From Lineus longissimus (Eukaryota > Nemertea > Pilidiophora > Heteronemertea > Lineidae): a stretch of DNA of 60,000 nucleotides. The DNA is taken from contig NC_088314.1 in assembly GCF_910592395.1 (NCBI RefSeq), forward strand, positions 6,202,001-6,262,000, read 5' to 3'. Below are positions 1 through 21,462 of the stretch, piece by piece. Position 1 is the stretch's first letter, and each line of letters starts with the position of its first letter. The notes beneath the pieces were generated by a model. The model did no database searches, was not told where the DNA came from, and was given only the letters and a program-made list of their open reading frames with translations. A program made the position numbers and the translations under genes.

Positions 1-1880
1 ATCTTGAAAATACACACCTCTGAGACTTCAACAATGTTAAAGGGGAAAGCTATTTTTTGGTTTGCCGCAACATGCCTACGTGGAAATTGCACCAGATGAT
101 ACCAACTATCCTCAAATAGGATTCAGTGACATTAATGACATAAAAGTAATGGAATAAACAAGACTGAATCGTCCTCGAATGCATCCATCGTCTCTGATGG
201 TTAAACTATTCTTGCGGCACAATTTTATTTCATTCTCTCCTGAGTAACTAATTGACTTACTACACATCAGTTTTTCTTCATTTCGTGAAGCATTTCACCA
301 ATCTGAACAATAACGAAGGTAAGAAAACGCCCCTGGCAACCAGGTTAACACGATTTCTCGTTGGTGGGAACTTCGCAATTGGCTTGGGAGTTTCACTTTC
401 GTCTTGGATTAAGCGGGAGTGGTTGGGAAGTTTTTGTCAAAGTCAGTATTAGTGGATACAAACATGAACAAATACTAGATGAAACGGTTCTTCATCTATC
501 ATGCCATGGCGATGGAGTTTGAAAGTCTTGGATACAGCAGGCTAGGTCGGTGAATTTGTTTTCAAATGATCTAAACAGATCTGAGAGTGATCCAAGCATC
601 ATATGATATTTCAAAGTCATTTTCAACTTACTCAAAATCAGTGATGACACGGGTAAAGAATTCCAGAGCTCGTCTCTCCTATGTGAACTACAGTACTACA
701 CCCCATGCATGCACTCAATTGCCTGTGAGAAAGACGCCGTGAATAGTCGGGTGCCAGGAGACATGGCAGAATCGCACCAGATGGTCCCCTACCCGGGTGC
801 TAATATGTCTCAATCAATATATTGAGAAGATGTCATTAACACCCAATATCAACAGAGGGAGAAAGACATACTGCTGGAAGTCAGAAAGCAGTGTGAAGAT
901 CTAGCGATGGGGGATTGGACTCGTAACAGGGGTTTATCTTTCTTCCTCAGCGTTAAGCACTTCTTTCCTGATTATATAGGTCATTGCTTTTCAGGGCATT
1001 TTTAATATTTCAAGACTGCTGCCACGTAGGATAATGCTGTTGATTTCAGTCAATAGAGGGCAGTCTTCTGCCATTTTGGCCAAAAATATTTGTTACCAGG
1101 TTTTTTATTGTAGCACTTCAGTTGATCAAAATTCTGTACAGTTGAGCAAAGAACTGGCTCCACACATCAAAATCAATTTTGCTTTCGATTTCACAAGTAA
1201 TCGTTTCCGTCATCGTCTTTTCTGCATTATTGATTTCAATATATCACCCACTGCCTGATGATACACAGCTAACAAATAACAAAATCAATGGAGCCACATT
1301 AATTTCGCTAATGTTCTTAAATTGATTAAATGTTTTTTAAAATTTTTAATGTCGCACCGATATCGATATTATTTTCTTCAGAGTAATTTGCTCCACAGAA
1401 AATGTTGGTTGTGTTTAGAATGGTACAGTACATCCCCTTTATTTTTCACAACGTAACAATTTAGGTACCACAGTGGGTGAGTATACCCTCAATGATCTTT
1501 TCTGTTATCAACACTGGTTGTGCAGAATCCAAAGACGATCACCTGGAATTTTTGAATATCAATAGATTATTGCCAAGCACACTAAAACCATTAAGATCAA
1601 ATTATAATGATGCGCTGAACTGACTAAATTCGTGGAAAACACATCAAGATGGGCATGTTCATGTTCTCAGAATCCGAAGATTCAATCACCAGTTATTTAG
1701 CTCAGAAAAGGTGGGTTTGAGGACATGAAAATTTCATGAGCACAGCAAGGTGCTGCCATGGATACATCAATGAGAAATCCTGGATAACAGAAGACCATTG
1801 TTAAATGTGAGAAAACCCTGATTACTGTAAGAAGATACAGACAAATTAAGATGGATTGAGGTGCGTGGACATTTATATTG
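1..1880. other. Non-coding or intronic DNA, left edge
   Basis: I see no gene I can support here. Short open stretches exist, including a 38-codon frame ending in a stop at 155-157 and another frame ending near 824, but neither has a clear start or a splice partner. If the CaMK1-like gene on the minus strand continues leftward, this stretch is part of a long intron. I looked on the minus strand for the kinase catalytic-loop (HRDLKPEN) and DFG coding signatures and did not see them. Confidence 0.5.
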
Positions 1881-1883
1881 ATA

Positions 1884-2415
1884 CAGGGTGTCTCAAAAAA
1901 CAGGACAAAGACCCTCAGATTTATTGAAATACAGTGTAACAGAGTCAGAGAAACATTGTGAAAGGAATAGGTACTAGCGGTTGTTTTGTTTAGTATAGCC
2001 CTTTTCACTGAACAGAGTACAAAAGCATTTCACAACAATTGTCTTCTAAGGCCGAAGTTACATAGACCTCATTCGTTCATTTCCCAGGACTCATTTTCCC
2101 CTTTTGCTTTCGTTCCCCTGTAAAAGCACGGCCTTGTGGTGGCATTCACCGAGGAATGAAAGAAAAACCCGGAAAGTGACTCGTGGTAAATGAACGAATG
2201 AGGCCTATGTAACTTCGGCCTAAAGGATCTCCACTCTGGGGTATCAGTGGCAGCTGTCATTTCAGCACACACATGAGCCAGACTTATGACGCAAAAATAT
2301 TATGCTACCAAATATAAAGATGTTTATCATATTTTGAACGCAAAGAGACGAAAGTGCATTGCTCAAAGTCAACTAACGCACGCCTGAATTTGTATTTTTG
2401 TTTTGCAACACCCTG
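1884..2415. mobile_element. Tc1/mariner-like non-autonomous element (MITE)
   Basis: The left end reads TA-CAGGGTGTCTCAAAA and the right end, reverse-complemented, reads TA-CAGGGTGTTGCAAAA. This gives terminal inverted repeats of about 17 bp with two or three mismatches. Both ends abut a TA dinucleotide (1882-1883 and 2416-2417), the target duplication typical of Tc1/mariner transposons. The interior has no transposase frame, so this would be a non-autonomous copy of about 530 bp. Its interior carries a second, better-defined MITE at 2050-2220. Family assignment is inferred from the TA duplication and CAGGGTGT-type terminus only. Confidence 0.5.
2050..2220. mobile_element. PIF/Harbinger-like MITE with TAA target duplication
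   Basis: A 171-bp element is bounded by inverted repeats that start GGCCGAAGTTACATAG and end CTATGTAACTTCGGCC. The inverted similarity continues for roughly 50 bp with a few mismatches (through the CATTCGTTCATTT segment). TAA lies immediately outside both ends (2047-2049 and 2221-2223), the 3-bp TWA duplication characteristic of PIF/Harbinger transposons. There is no coding capacity. It sits inside the larger TA-flanked element at 1884-2415, so it inserted later. Confidence 0.7.
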
Positions 2416-3007
2416 TAGATGTTTATCCATCAGATCCGGATGTACCATAATGATAATTGACTATTGTTCAATTAAGCCATATAAATGGATCTAGAGATGT
2501 GAATAAAGCAATGACACCAGGATGTACTGATCGAACAGATATATGAGGTCACCAGACTCACCCAAGGCAGCAACTAAAGGTCAGTTGATATTCAAATAAT
2601 ACAAACCAAATGACAATTTCTTAAACTGAGCATGCCAGTTGTGGACAGAATGGGCAAACTATTCAGCTTATTGGAGAATACATTAGGAGAGCCAAGTTTG
2701 GCCATATTCACGACAATGGAGATCTCATCCTCAGACGAATTCACCAAGAAAACTTTCACAAGCATTCTAGATCTCATCACGTAAGACTGCTGTGTTACCC
2801 ATGGTAATAAATTTCCGTTCCATGGTCTTAAAAATTCATGTAGCATCCTGTGTCCATTCATAATATTTTCTTAATCATAGCGAGTAGCTTGAGTTAATGA
2901 AATTCTCGAGTGACATTGGCAATGCTGTACATAATGGAATATCTTATGAAGTTGCATAAGGGTTGAACATTCTAAATTTTCTCTACGGCATAAACCTTTT
3001 TCTCATA

Positions 3008-3010
<3 letters not shown>

Positions 3011-3043
<33 letters not shown>
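3011..3043. repeat. (TAA)11 microsatellite
   Basis: An uninterrupted run of eleven TAA trinucleotides. Confidence 0.95.
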
Positions 3044-3046
<3 letters not shown>

Positions 3047-4049
3047 CCGGATATTATAGTGCCTTGTACAAGCTAAGCATGCTCCAAGGCACTTTACAAT
3101 TGAGTTAGAAGCAAATACATGTATTTGGATTTAAAACAGTTTGATAGTGGTAAAACAGATTGATTAAAAAAATTGAGTCTCTAAAACATATATATAACCA
3201 TGAAACTGGTTAATCATATCCATGAAACTGGACAACACAAATTTAAGGTGGATAAGACAAATGCTGGCTTGATGATCATTCGATGGTGACATTTGGAAAG
3301 TTGAGACAACGGGATGAGCCATATTATATATATCAATATTTACAGAATGGGTTAGGAAAGAAGGTTGAAAATTATTACAGCAAACAAGATCTGGAAGTCG
3401 AATCATAAAATCTTCTTCGCTAAAGCTAATGCTAATTATCATCATCAGCATCAAATTGTTTATAACTCTTCTGGTTCTTCAAAATCTGTAAACTGCCATT
3501 CCACCAACACCTGCCAAATCTGAAACAGCCAGCATGCAATTTAGAAACTGGATCGATAAAACAGGTAATTTGTAGTATCATATTCGATATCAGCATGAAA
3601 CAAGTGGTATTCACATGCTTGATACGCAGTGTTTATTTTCACTCGATACATGACATGTGCGTCTTAGGTCCGTGTTATCACGAACTAGCAATCACTTTTC
3701 TTAGTCAACTTCCTTGTTCTTCAAGCGAATCTGATGGACCAAACCGTTTCATTGCCAAGCACTTTAGTATAGTGACCCAGACTATATGGGTCATCCCGAT
3801 GCACCCTGGTTTCTGTGTTCCTGGGTTCCATGTTCTCCCTGTGCGCCACACATTTTGTTATTGACAGAGAAGCTACCACTGCCTGCTGTTACAGACAGAC
3901 AATCAGCCTAACTGGAGATTTCCTTGGGGTGTCTTCTGATTAACCCTGCAAGCCTACTTGAAACCAGACTGCAGGATGCATTGCGATGTTGTTGCTCCCA
4001 GCAAAACAAGATACACATGAATCCAATAATGACAGAGCGCATACAAAGG

Positions 4050-4500
4050 AAAGTGCAGCAATATTGGTTTCTGATATATTTGATGATTGTATCATCGAGG
4101 CACCTCAACATCCAGGGGGCATATACAGCAGACTCTCATCTTTCCTTTGAAAGGTGATGGCTACTTCAGTAACCCTTGAAAGTTGAATATCATTGTCTAC
4201 TAGACCGTTTGAGTGATGTAGGCCACATGGTCCTGCCTGTTAGTCTCCTTTAACAAGAGACAAATCGAGTGCCAATCATAGATGATCACGAAAGTTAACT
4301 CGATTGCTTTGTCATGTAGACAATATAATGCTAAACTTCAGTAACCATTGGTTTCCGATATCTGATTATTGTATCATCTGGGCACCTGACAAGATACCCA
4401 CACCCAGAGGCAATGTAGAAACAGACTCTCATCCACCCTTTGAAAGGTGTAAACTACTTCACAGCAACCCTTGAAAGGCCAGGCCTCTACAGCAGATTGA
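4050..4500. repeat. Diverged tandem duplication, about 280-bp period
   Basis: Two degenerate copies are visible, roughly 4057-4200 and 4345-4500. Each contains, in order, a TTGGTTTCYGATAT block, ATTGTATCATC, GGCACCT, CAGACTCTCATC, TTTGAAAGGTG, CTACTTCA and AACCCTTGAAAG. A further CCCTTGAAAGGTG occurs near 4763. No coding frame is shared between the copies. Confidence 0.55.
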
Positions 4501-6500
4501 GATATCACTGTTAACTCTTAGGAGGGGAAATTCCAATTGAAAAGAGACAAATGAAAAGAACAGAAGATAATGTCAGGCAGAATGAAATAGAAGTCAAATA
4601 ACCAAAAACAGACTTCACTGCTTTAGAGATGTATCTTTACAGAGCGCTAGTATTTGGTGGAGCAGGGCAATCCTTGGCCATCTTTGTTTGTGCTCATAAC
4701 CCTTGAGCGGTGAAGAATCAATAAGCCAATACAACTCTTTTGAGTGGTGTCATTTTTCTATACCCTTGAAAGGTGAAAACAAATTTGCTGCAATTACCGT
4801 GACGCCTTGTAACGTGTTGGGGACAATTCCGTGCCCTCAACCTCATTACACTGACATATTGATTCTCATTGATTTCCCCCAAGGTCGAAATTATCAATAT
4901 GCTGCATCGCAGTAATCTTCATCATGATATGACAGACGTGCAGTTAATGCAGTGGCACAGATAATGCCAATATAGATCAACCGTGATTACCAATCTATCT
5001 CTCCCTGTACTGATTTCCTGAGGTGTGTCGACATCTCAACCACACAGGGCAGTGAAACTGGGCAACACCGAAACAATACATCTTAAACATCAATCGGCCT
5101 TGTCTTTCCTAATCATGGTTTCCGTCTTTCTATGATCATCTGTTTATACACCACAAAAGCAAAGAAATGCTTTGTGGTCAACCTAAGAAGAGGTATCATT
5201 AGGCAAAGCTTTCCATAGAGTTTTGTTACAGCGACCTGCAATAAATATCTTGTTTGCAGTGGTCATCGCTGGCACCTGCAACAAGAGTGATCATCACTGG
5301 CAATAGAAGAAGCAAAAGCATCAATGTGAAAGTCTAACTAGGTAAATGCTGAAGATAAGAAGTAAAAGCAACAAGGTCATTGATTAAAAAGAAAAATTAC
5401 AGGAAACTTTCTCATCAATCAGCTTCGGCAATGACAAATGATTGAACCATCTTCTGGGCACCAATTACGGAACCTGAATAATTGAAGACGACATAATTTC
5501 CACGAGGAATCTGCACATCAAATGACCTACTCAGGCACCAGGCGATCAATAAGGGCTTTGATCTTTTTGAGAGAGGTGGGTGAACTTTTGAAACCATGCG
5601 TGGATAAGGAGAGCATCTTATTTTCAGCGGTGTTCCGAGATTTATGGAGTGGAACTTTATAGGGAAATATAAAGATATTTTCTAACCAACCTTTGGAACA
5701 CTCCAATTGGATAAGCAAGGCAAGGCCATGCAAACACCATAATTGCTTTTTCTTCACCGGAAGAGTTCACCTCGGCCATGATTTCTGCCAATTTCTCAGG
5801 GAAAGACAACAAAATCGTAATTTCCTTGTCATCTGATTGGCTCTTTGACAAATGACAGCAAAAACTGACCAAGTCAAAGACAAATATCAGGCCGCAAACC
5901 CATTCAAAGAACATCTCCAGAACAGAAATGAGACAAGATTGACAAGAAGTGTGCCAGCTAAACCTTAGATACGTCACTCAGAATCCAATTAATTAAGGTT
6001 TCCCTGGAGTTTTTACATTTTATTAAGGAACAACATCAAAGTACCCCACTTGATGCTGACCGGAGCGTAATAAGAACTAAATTAATTATTGCTTTCTCGG
6101 GATTTTAAACCTTACTTTATAACATTATGAGAATTGGTGAATCAGGTGCACAGCTTTACGTTAACTTGGGTTTAGAATTTATAAAGATAGTCTTTTTAGG
6201 GGACAGATGACGGTAACCTATCACACATCCACACATGAGGACCAAGGACACAACTGATAATATCGACCCCACCCTTCCTTGGATCTTGTGCTTGCCCGAT
6301 CATGATGTCTCCCTGTGCTAGTTAGAGAGGACAGCCCTTTCTATGTACCGTCATATACGGACTCTGAAACATGATCAGGAAGGTTGCAATTTGTGAGTTT
6401 ATTGGTCCCAGGCGGATGGATACTGCCTCTTAATGGGTACTGGGCAGACCAGGATCACTCTCATGATGATCTTTGCCATGTCTCATGATTAGACTGAGTT
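4500..6500. other. No supported gene; coding-like minus-strand patches
   Basis: Mostly featureless DNA. The minus strand at about 5415-5505 and 5690-5835 has protein-like frames (for example a frame ending in a stop at 5415-5417 preceded by an AG at about 5506, and a stretch with the segment LSFPEKLAEIMAEVNSSG). Their possible splice phases do not match each other and I recognise no family. I do not call a gene. Confidence 0.4.
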
Positions 6501-6505
6501 AAATT

Positions 6506-8521
6506 ATGGACCAAGAGGTCATTTCTGGAAGGAATTGTTGCTTGTTAGCTGGTAAGGGAGGAGTCAACGGGGAGATGTTAACTGCAAAATCTTTATTTTT
6601 GAAATTCACGAATTTCAGTAGAGGCATATTCAGAAGGGCACACACTGCACTCTTCGACCCAAATAAGAAGCAATTGCTTTTTACATTTCCTAATTTTCAT
6701 CAGTTTCAATCATGGAAAAAATGGATGTTGGCATGACAAGACGCTCCTCCAGCTATTAGGCCAATTGATTTTCCTTGAATTACTGTTATACTGCAGAGTT
6801 GCGTGGGGTATATTTATAGCCCCAGAAGCCATATTGAGTCCATCATGTGACTCAGATGAAAGTCAACAATAATTGATACCCACGTTATAGCCTTTTTCAT
6901 CACCGACCAACAGATTAGATCCAGACTAAAAGATCGATGTTCAAATGAACTGATGTTGCAGCTGTGTAGTGTTACTTTTCAAGAATATAATATCACAATT
7001 TTAGGGGACACAATGATGTTGAAACCTCCTGAGGAGAAAACTGCCAAGAACAAACACCATGCTAGAATTGCAAAGTGCTGTGAGATTGATCTGACAGACA
7101 GACTGACCTTTTCCGATTATGCCAAGTGGTTTTTTAGAAATCTTTTGATGTTCAAATTGTATTTTGATTCTGTAACCTTTTCCTCCCTGCTTTAGATCCA
7201 GTACAGAATGTCAGCAAGTGTGACAAGAGTGACTATTTTGCCAAAAGTGTAGCTCTGGGTGGAACACAGCCTTCCATTCGATTCTACCCAGGGGGAATGA
7301 TGGAACCGGATGCAGGTAGTGTTACACAATCACTCATCTTTATTTCTTAGGTTCTGTATGTCTGAAAATCATACGAATCTCACAAAATGGGAACTCCATG
7401 ACTCTGATGAGCAACAAGAGGTAGTCTGGCAACTTGTACATTGGAGGATAAGAAGCCAATAGTTATCAACTCAAATCATGGCTAATTCACAATCATAACA
7501 TGGTCATTACATACATCATCCTTCAACCTGCATCCTTATAGCCTATGTAAAGTATCAACTGAACAAGCACAGTAAGGCATAAATATGTTATATAATGTAT
7601 TACATGTACATACAAATGTACATTATGAAACGTAAATACTATGTAAGGATACCTAAATTCTAAGGTACATTCCTTGAGGAAATAGCATCTTTCTAGCAGC
7701 ATCTGGTAACATGCTCTGAAACCACCACCCCCGGCTAGGCCGGTATAGCCAACAGATGGTCAGGAACTGTCTGGGCAAACAGAATGATGTATGTAGGCGT
7801 AAAATGTTTTCGATAGGGTTTCCACTAACAAAAGTACTGCTAACGTGTAGGTTGTGCAGTTAGCTTACCTGAACAAATTTAACAAGTTTTTTAAAAGTCT
7901 ATCAGTTAAAATTTTACACCACTACTTGGTGGTATATTTTTACTATAGTCTATTGCTTCTCCGAGTTCACGTATTATACTGGTGACTGCAAGCGGTGCAC
8001 CTCTCTCTGGTACAAATGGAAGGCAGGGTGATAGTGCAAGACTGCCCCAAGCAGCCAGATACATGTATGTGAACTTGCCCACGGCAAAATTTAGAAGTTC
8101 ATAATCCTTTTACAGATGCAATATGAAATTGCCAGACACAACACCAATATTACCCGAGGTCATGCTTTTTATTTGCCAAGCAAATTCAAGCATCCAGAAA
8201 GATTAAAATCTAATTTAGTTTTCGACATGAGACATTATGGCCAACTTCAAATAAGGCAGATCATATGAGGTGGACAGATGCAAATATGCTCGCTTTGTAC
8301 TCAAGTGCTGCAAAAATGAGCAGTTTTTGTTGCTGTGAACTGCGATTATAATCATTGACAATAAGATCTCTTGTCTGCAGGTAAAACCAATGATTGCAGG
8401 GTCCGATATTGATTGCAGGTTAATGCTAACACGGACTCTTGTTGCAGATATCTGCGATTACCACAACCCAGCATATATTGCTGGTAGCAGCCATTTAAAA
8501 CCTCCGTTTGTGGGATCCTAA
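6506..8521 (+). CDS. Candidate three-exon small gene (79 aa), antisense to the CaMK1-like gene
   Basis: Three open pieces join with matching phases: 6506-6551 (ATG to a GTAAGG donor, ending in phase 1), 7196-7315 (after a CCTCCCTGCTTTAG acceptor, phase 1 in and out) and 8448-8521 (after CTCTTGTTGCAG, ending in TAA). The predicted product starts MDQEVISGRNCC, contains GGTQPSIRFYPGGMMEPDA in the middle exon, and ends with an NPAY motif (HNPAYIAGSS), which resembles NPxY PTB-binding tails. I recognise no family. The middle exon is the most coding-like part; the first exon is short and could be fortuitous. The last exon ends just short of kinase exon 3 (8584-8658) on the other strand, so if real this gene would overlap or nest in the CaMK1-like gene. 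Confidence 0.25.
7320..8440. other. No feature seen
   Basis: AT-rich DNA without supported genes or clear repeats; intron of the minus-strand kinase gene if that gene extends left. Confidence 0.5.
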
Positions 8522-8583
8522 AATATGAAGTTGAGGAACGAGTTTGGTAAGACCACTAAATGAAAAAAAGGATTCATACTTAC

Positions 8584-18459
<9,876 letters not shown>

Positions 18460-18463
<4 letters not shown>

Positions 18464-18477
18464 TCTGGCAACAACAT
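18460..18477 (-). promoter_or_regulatory. uORF overlapping the CaMK1-like start codon
   Basis: On the minus strand, ATGTTGTTGCCAGAATGA encodes five residues. Its TGA stop overlaps the main ATG in the arrangement ATGA. If this region is in the mature mRNA, ribosomes starting on the uORF would terminate exactly at the main start, an arrangement compatible with translational control by termination-reinitiation. Confidence 0.5.
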
Positions 18478-18548
18478 TGACTATTAGAAATCTCACATGT
18501 GTAGTGACAGTGTACTTTTCGTCTTCTGAGTTGATTGCGAAAACTCTG

Positions 18549-18706
18549 TGACGTCAGAACATGGCGCTCCTGATTAGCATACTTGATTAGTTTGGCCACA
18601 TGACTACATTTTCAATGCTTCCGGGTATTTGACAGTTACCATGGTGACTACAAATAGCTTTGGTTTTTTACTCATTAGATGAGAGAATTGATGTGCTTGG
18701 CGCCAA
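18549..18706. promoter_or_regulatory. CRE / ATGGCGC / GGCGCC promoter-like block (copy 2), upstream of the CaMK1-like start
   Basis: TGACGTCA at 18549-18556 is followed directly by GAACATGGCGCTCC, and TTGGCGCCAAAA occurs at about 18698-18709. The CRE lies 86 bp upstream of the minus-strand start codon at 18463, so it is well placed for the promoter or 5' UTR. Its elements repeat those of the block at 17729-17776. Confidence 0.45.
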
Positions 18707-18866
18707 AATACGAACGCAATGGGAATGATCATGCATCAAGCAGACACCATTGCCAGAACCAAATGGCATGAAAATAATGAGAGGCATAAATCCACAATGC
18801 ACTGTATGGTGAACTGTCAGAACTTCACTATACTTCACCATGGTGAATTAGTCTGGTTACTCTAAC

Positions 18867-19045
18867 GGTTGTGACAGTAACTGCAAACTCATCAGGTCTG
18901 GTTGTGCAGCATCTGCAATCTCATCAGGTCTGGTTGTGACAGCATATACATTTATGTATATGCTGTATTATCAGGTGTGGTTGTGGCAGCATATTATGGT
19001 ATGGTTGTTACAGTATCTGCTGTCTCTTCAGGTCTGGTGTTCTGA
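18867..19045. repeat. Degenerate tandem repeat with CATCAGGTCTGGTTGTG units
   Basis: Four to five imperfect units of about 33-40 bp share ATCAGGTCTGGTTGTG and a following CAGCATCTGC/CAGTATCTGC. The array begins immediately outside the inverted repeat ending at 18865. Confidence 0.6.
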
Positions 19046-19049
19046 TTTC

Positions 19050-21430
19050 ATGCAACCCCTATATGAAAATGATCAGGTATTCACCATGTGAAAATGAGAC
19101 ACATTTTTTACGGGTGGAGACAAGATACACCCTGTAGAAACGTGGTGCACCAGTTGTTGAGTTACTTCAAGATCAGACGGAGTACGCATAGTGAAGGGGT
19201 ATGGCATCCAGCAAAGACTTGGTAGGCCTACACCCTCTGGCAACATGGCGAGCTATGAAGCTATGAAGGGGGGGAGGGCACATCCAGAAGAGATACGGTG
19301 CACTACTGTCCCATTGGACGTATCAGGTACGTTGCAGCTCCCTGTGCCATCTGCTCGTCGTTAAGAGGGACCAGCTTCTGCAAGACTTCTAACGTATGAT
19401 GAACTATATGGCTTACTAGCATTGTACCCGTGGCGCAGGCAGGTTCAAATGGGCTATACCTTGAATAGATTGAATTGCAATGAAAATATAATGCAATATC
19501 AAAGGAGCAATATCGAAGAGACAAATTAAACCAACCATTTGTCCACAGACTCGGACCCTGTGGCGTGCTGTATGCGTGCATATAAAAGTAAATCAATTGG
19601 TCCGAATGAGATGATGAGGCAATGTGAATATACCTCGTTCCTTAGTCAGCAATATGCCCCTTTTTATACGGAGATGAAGGAGAACCCAGATAGGCCTTCA
19701 CATGTCGTCCTCCAAATGGCTCGGACCAATTGCACTATCACTACTAAAACTTTAAAATGCGTGCTCCTCCTACATGTAGCATGATCTCGGGCAAGGCACT
19801 TAGTCGACAGGCAAGCTAGAAGTTCAGCACCGTGAGCAGCTCCTTGATAAGGCCATGCCAAGTTCAGAGTGCCTCTTCAGATACATCAAGTTTTGAAAGC
19901 TGTGGTGAGCACATAAACATACCATTGTAACCTTAATTTGAAAATCCCTTCATAATCAAGGGCTAGCTCTGGCTAATACAGTACCAATATACGATAGACC
20001 ATCAATTTGACCCCAGCTCCTTACTGCGGGAAAACCCAAGTCCAGCAACCAAAAGTATCAAAATACATTTTTGTTTACATTTGAACTGCACACATGCGTT
20101 TGTTTACAATTTCTTCCCGCGAAATCTCGAAGATCAGGTGACCTACAATCGTGGATTGAAAATAACATTAACCTTGGTTCAGCAGGTCAACACGTGTGTA
20201 CAGGCTGTTCCAATCATCCCCCTATAGCCAGCCGTTCAACAGGTAGTGTTAGTCACCCCACAGGGAGTGCAGGTGATTCATTAATCCCCTGCATAACTGA
20301 ACAGCAATGGCTTGGCTTCCGTGAGTGATAAGGAGAATTGACCGTGTCCGATTAAAAATCCCTCATTACTGCTCCGCTGAAGTAAATTTCCGAAAATAAA
20401 CATGACGTTGCATCAGGATAACATATCACCTGCAAATGTGCAAAATTTCGAGACGAAACACGACCCCCAAATGGCACTTTAGCGAGCCGCCTTATAGTAT
20501 TATGATATAGATCTATTCGTGGGAATTTCATTCCCTTATCTGTGAACTTTTTGGTAATATTCAAGAACTCTACCTGCCGTAATAGCAGGGTTTCTCGCAT
20601 AACGGGAGGATCTCAATCAAGAAGAAGAAGAAGTAGAAGGTCAAATCAATCTCCCGGTCTTCGATCCGTCTGTCGTATTTTGCATGCACCCGCTGAAATT
20701 CTCACATAGAGTCAGTAGGTCGAGTGAGACAGGCTTTGCAATAATGGTCACCACTGACAATGCTTGGAGAATGAGATCAAATCTCTATGCTGTCACCTAT
20801 TAGTGAGAAATATAACTAGTAGTCCCGGCAAAGGTGGAAAATATTGACGTTGTTTACTTCTATCTTCGCAAAAGTGAGTTTATTGTCGAATATTGAGAAG
20901 AGCCAACACCACTTTCCTACATTAATGAAGCTTATTTTGTCATTTGATCCTGTCTAACAAACAAGAAGGTAATATACTAATAGTGAAATGTGTTGCATCA
21001 ACTTTTCAACATTTTCTTCGGTTAGGATATCAGAAGGGGACCAGCCACCCACCAGGTGAAAAGTAGGATACCATGAGTTGATTTAGGCCTACTACATGGT
21101 GTCCCATAAAAAATCCCTGACACTGACAGTCCTTTCTCTATCATTCTCGACGTTCAGTTGTTTTCTAGCCCATCAAAATACGGATTTTGACCCAAACGTA
21201 GCAGCTGATGAAGTGATTTTATAGCAATCCTTGTCCGCACTTTTGTCCTATTTCATGTATTGTTGTTGGTGTTGCACTGACTGATCTCAGACTCAGTCAG
21301 TCAGTGATGACGAGGCTGAAAAGTTGAAAGACATACTTCCCACATTGTCAGTCCATTGTGCGTATTATCGCCAAAGCTTCATTGGTAATTAGCATCATGA
21401 TGTAACTTAAACCTACAAGCAAAATTTCCT
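19050..21430. other. Intergenic region between divergent CaMK1-like and ATRIP genes
   Basis: No coding exons are supported. A short GAA-rich run lies near 20622-20640. A plausible splice donor (AAAGTGAGTT, 20871-20880) could end an ATRIP 5' UTR exon that joins the acceptor at 21437-21438; this is a guess from position. Confidence 0.4.
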
Positions 21431-21444
21431 CTTTTCAGGAATTC

Positions 21445-21462
21445 ATGAATCAGAATGAGTAG
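21445..21462 (+). promoter_or_regulatory. uORF overlapping the ATRIP start codon, next to a splice acceptor
   Basis: An upstream ATG at 21445 opens a five-codon frame ending in TAG at 21460-21462, overlapping the main ATG at 21455 in another frame. The pyrimidine-rich acceptor CCTCTTTTCAG ends at 21438, so the coding exon probably starts at 21439 and the rest of the 5' UTR lies in an upstream exon. Confidence 0.5.

Noticed and set aside
41-157. 38-codon frame ending with a stop at 155-157, possible terminal exon entering from the left
   Set aside because: The peptide looks coding-like (EIAPDDTNYPQIGFSD), but no acceptor is clear and the strand conflicts with a leftward-running kinase gene.
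2630-2783. 50-codon plus-strand frame (MPVVDRMGKLF...) ending at 2783, and an open minus-strand frame over the same bases
   Set aside because: Both strands are open, no convincing splice sites fit, and neither peptide matches a family.
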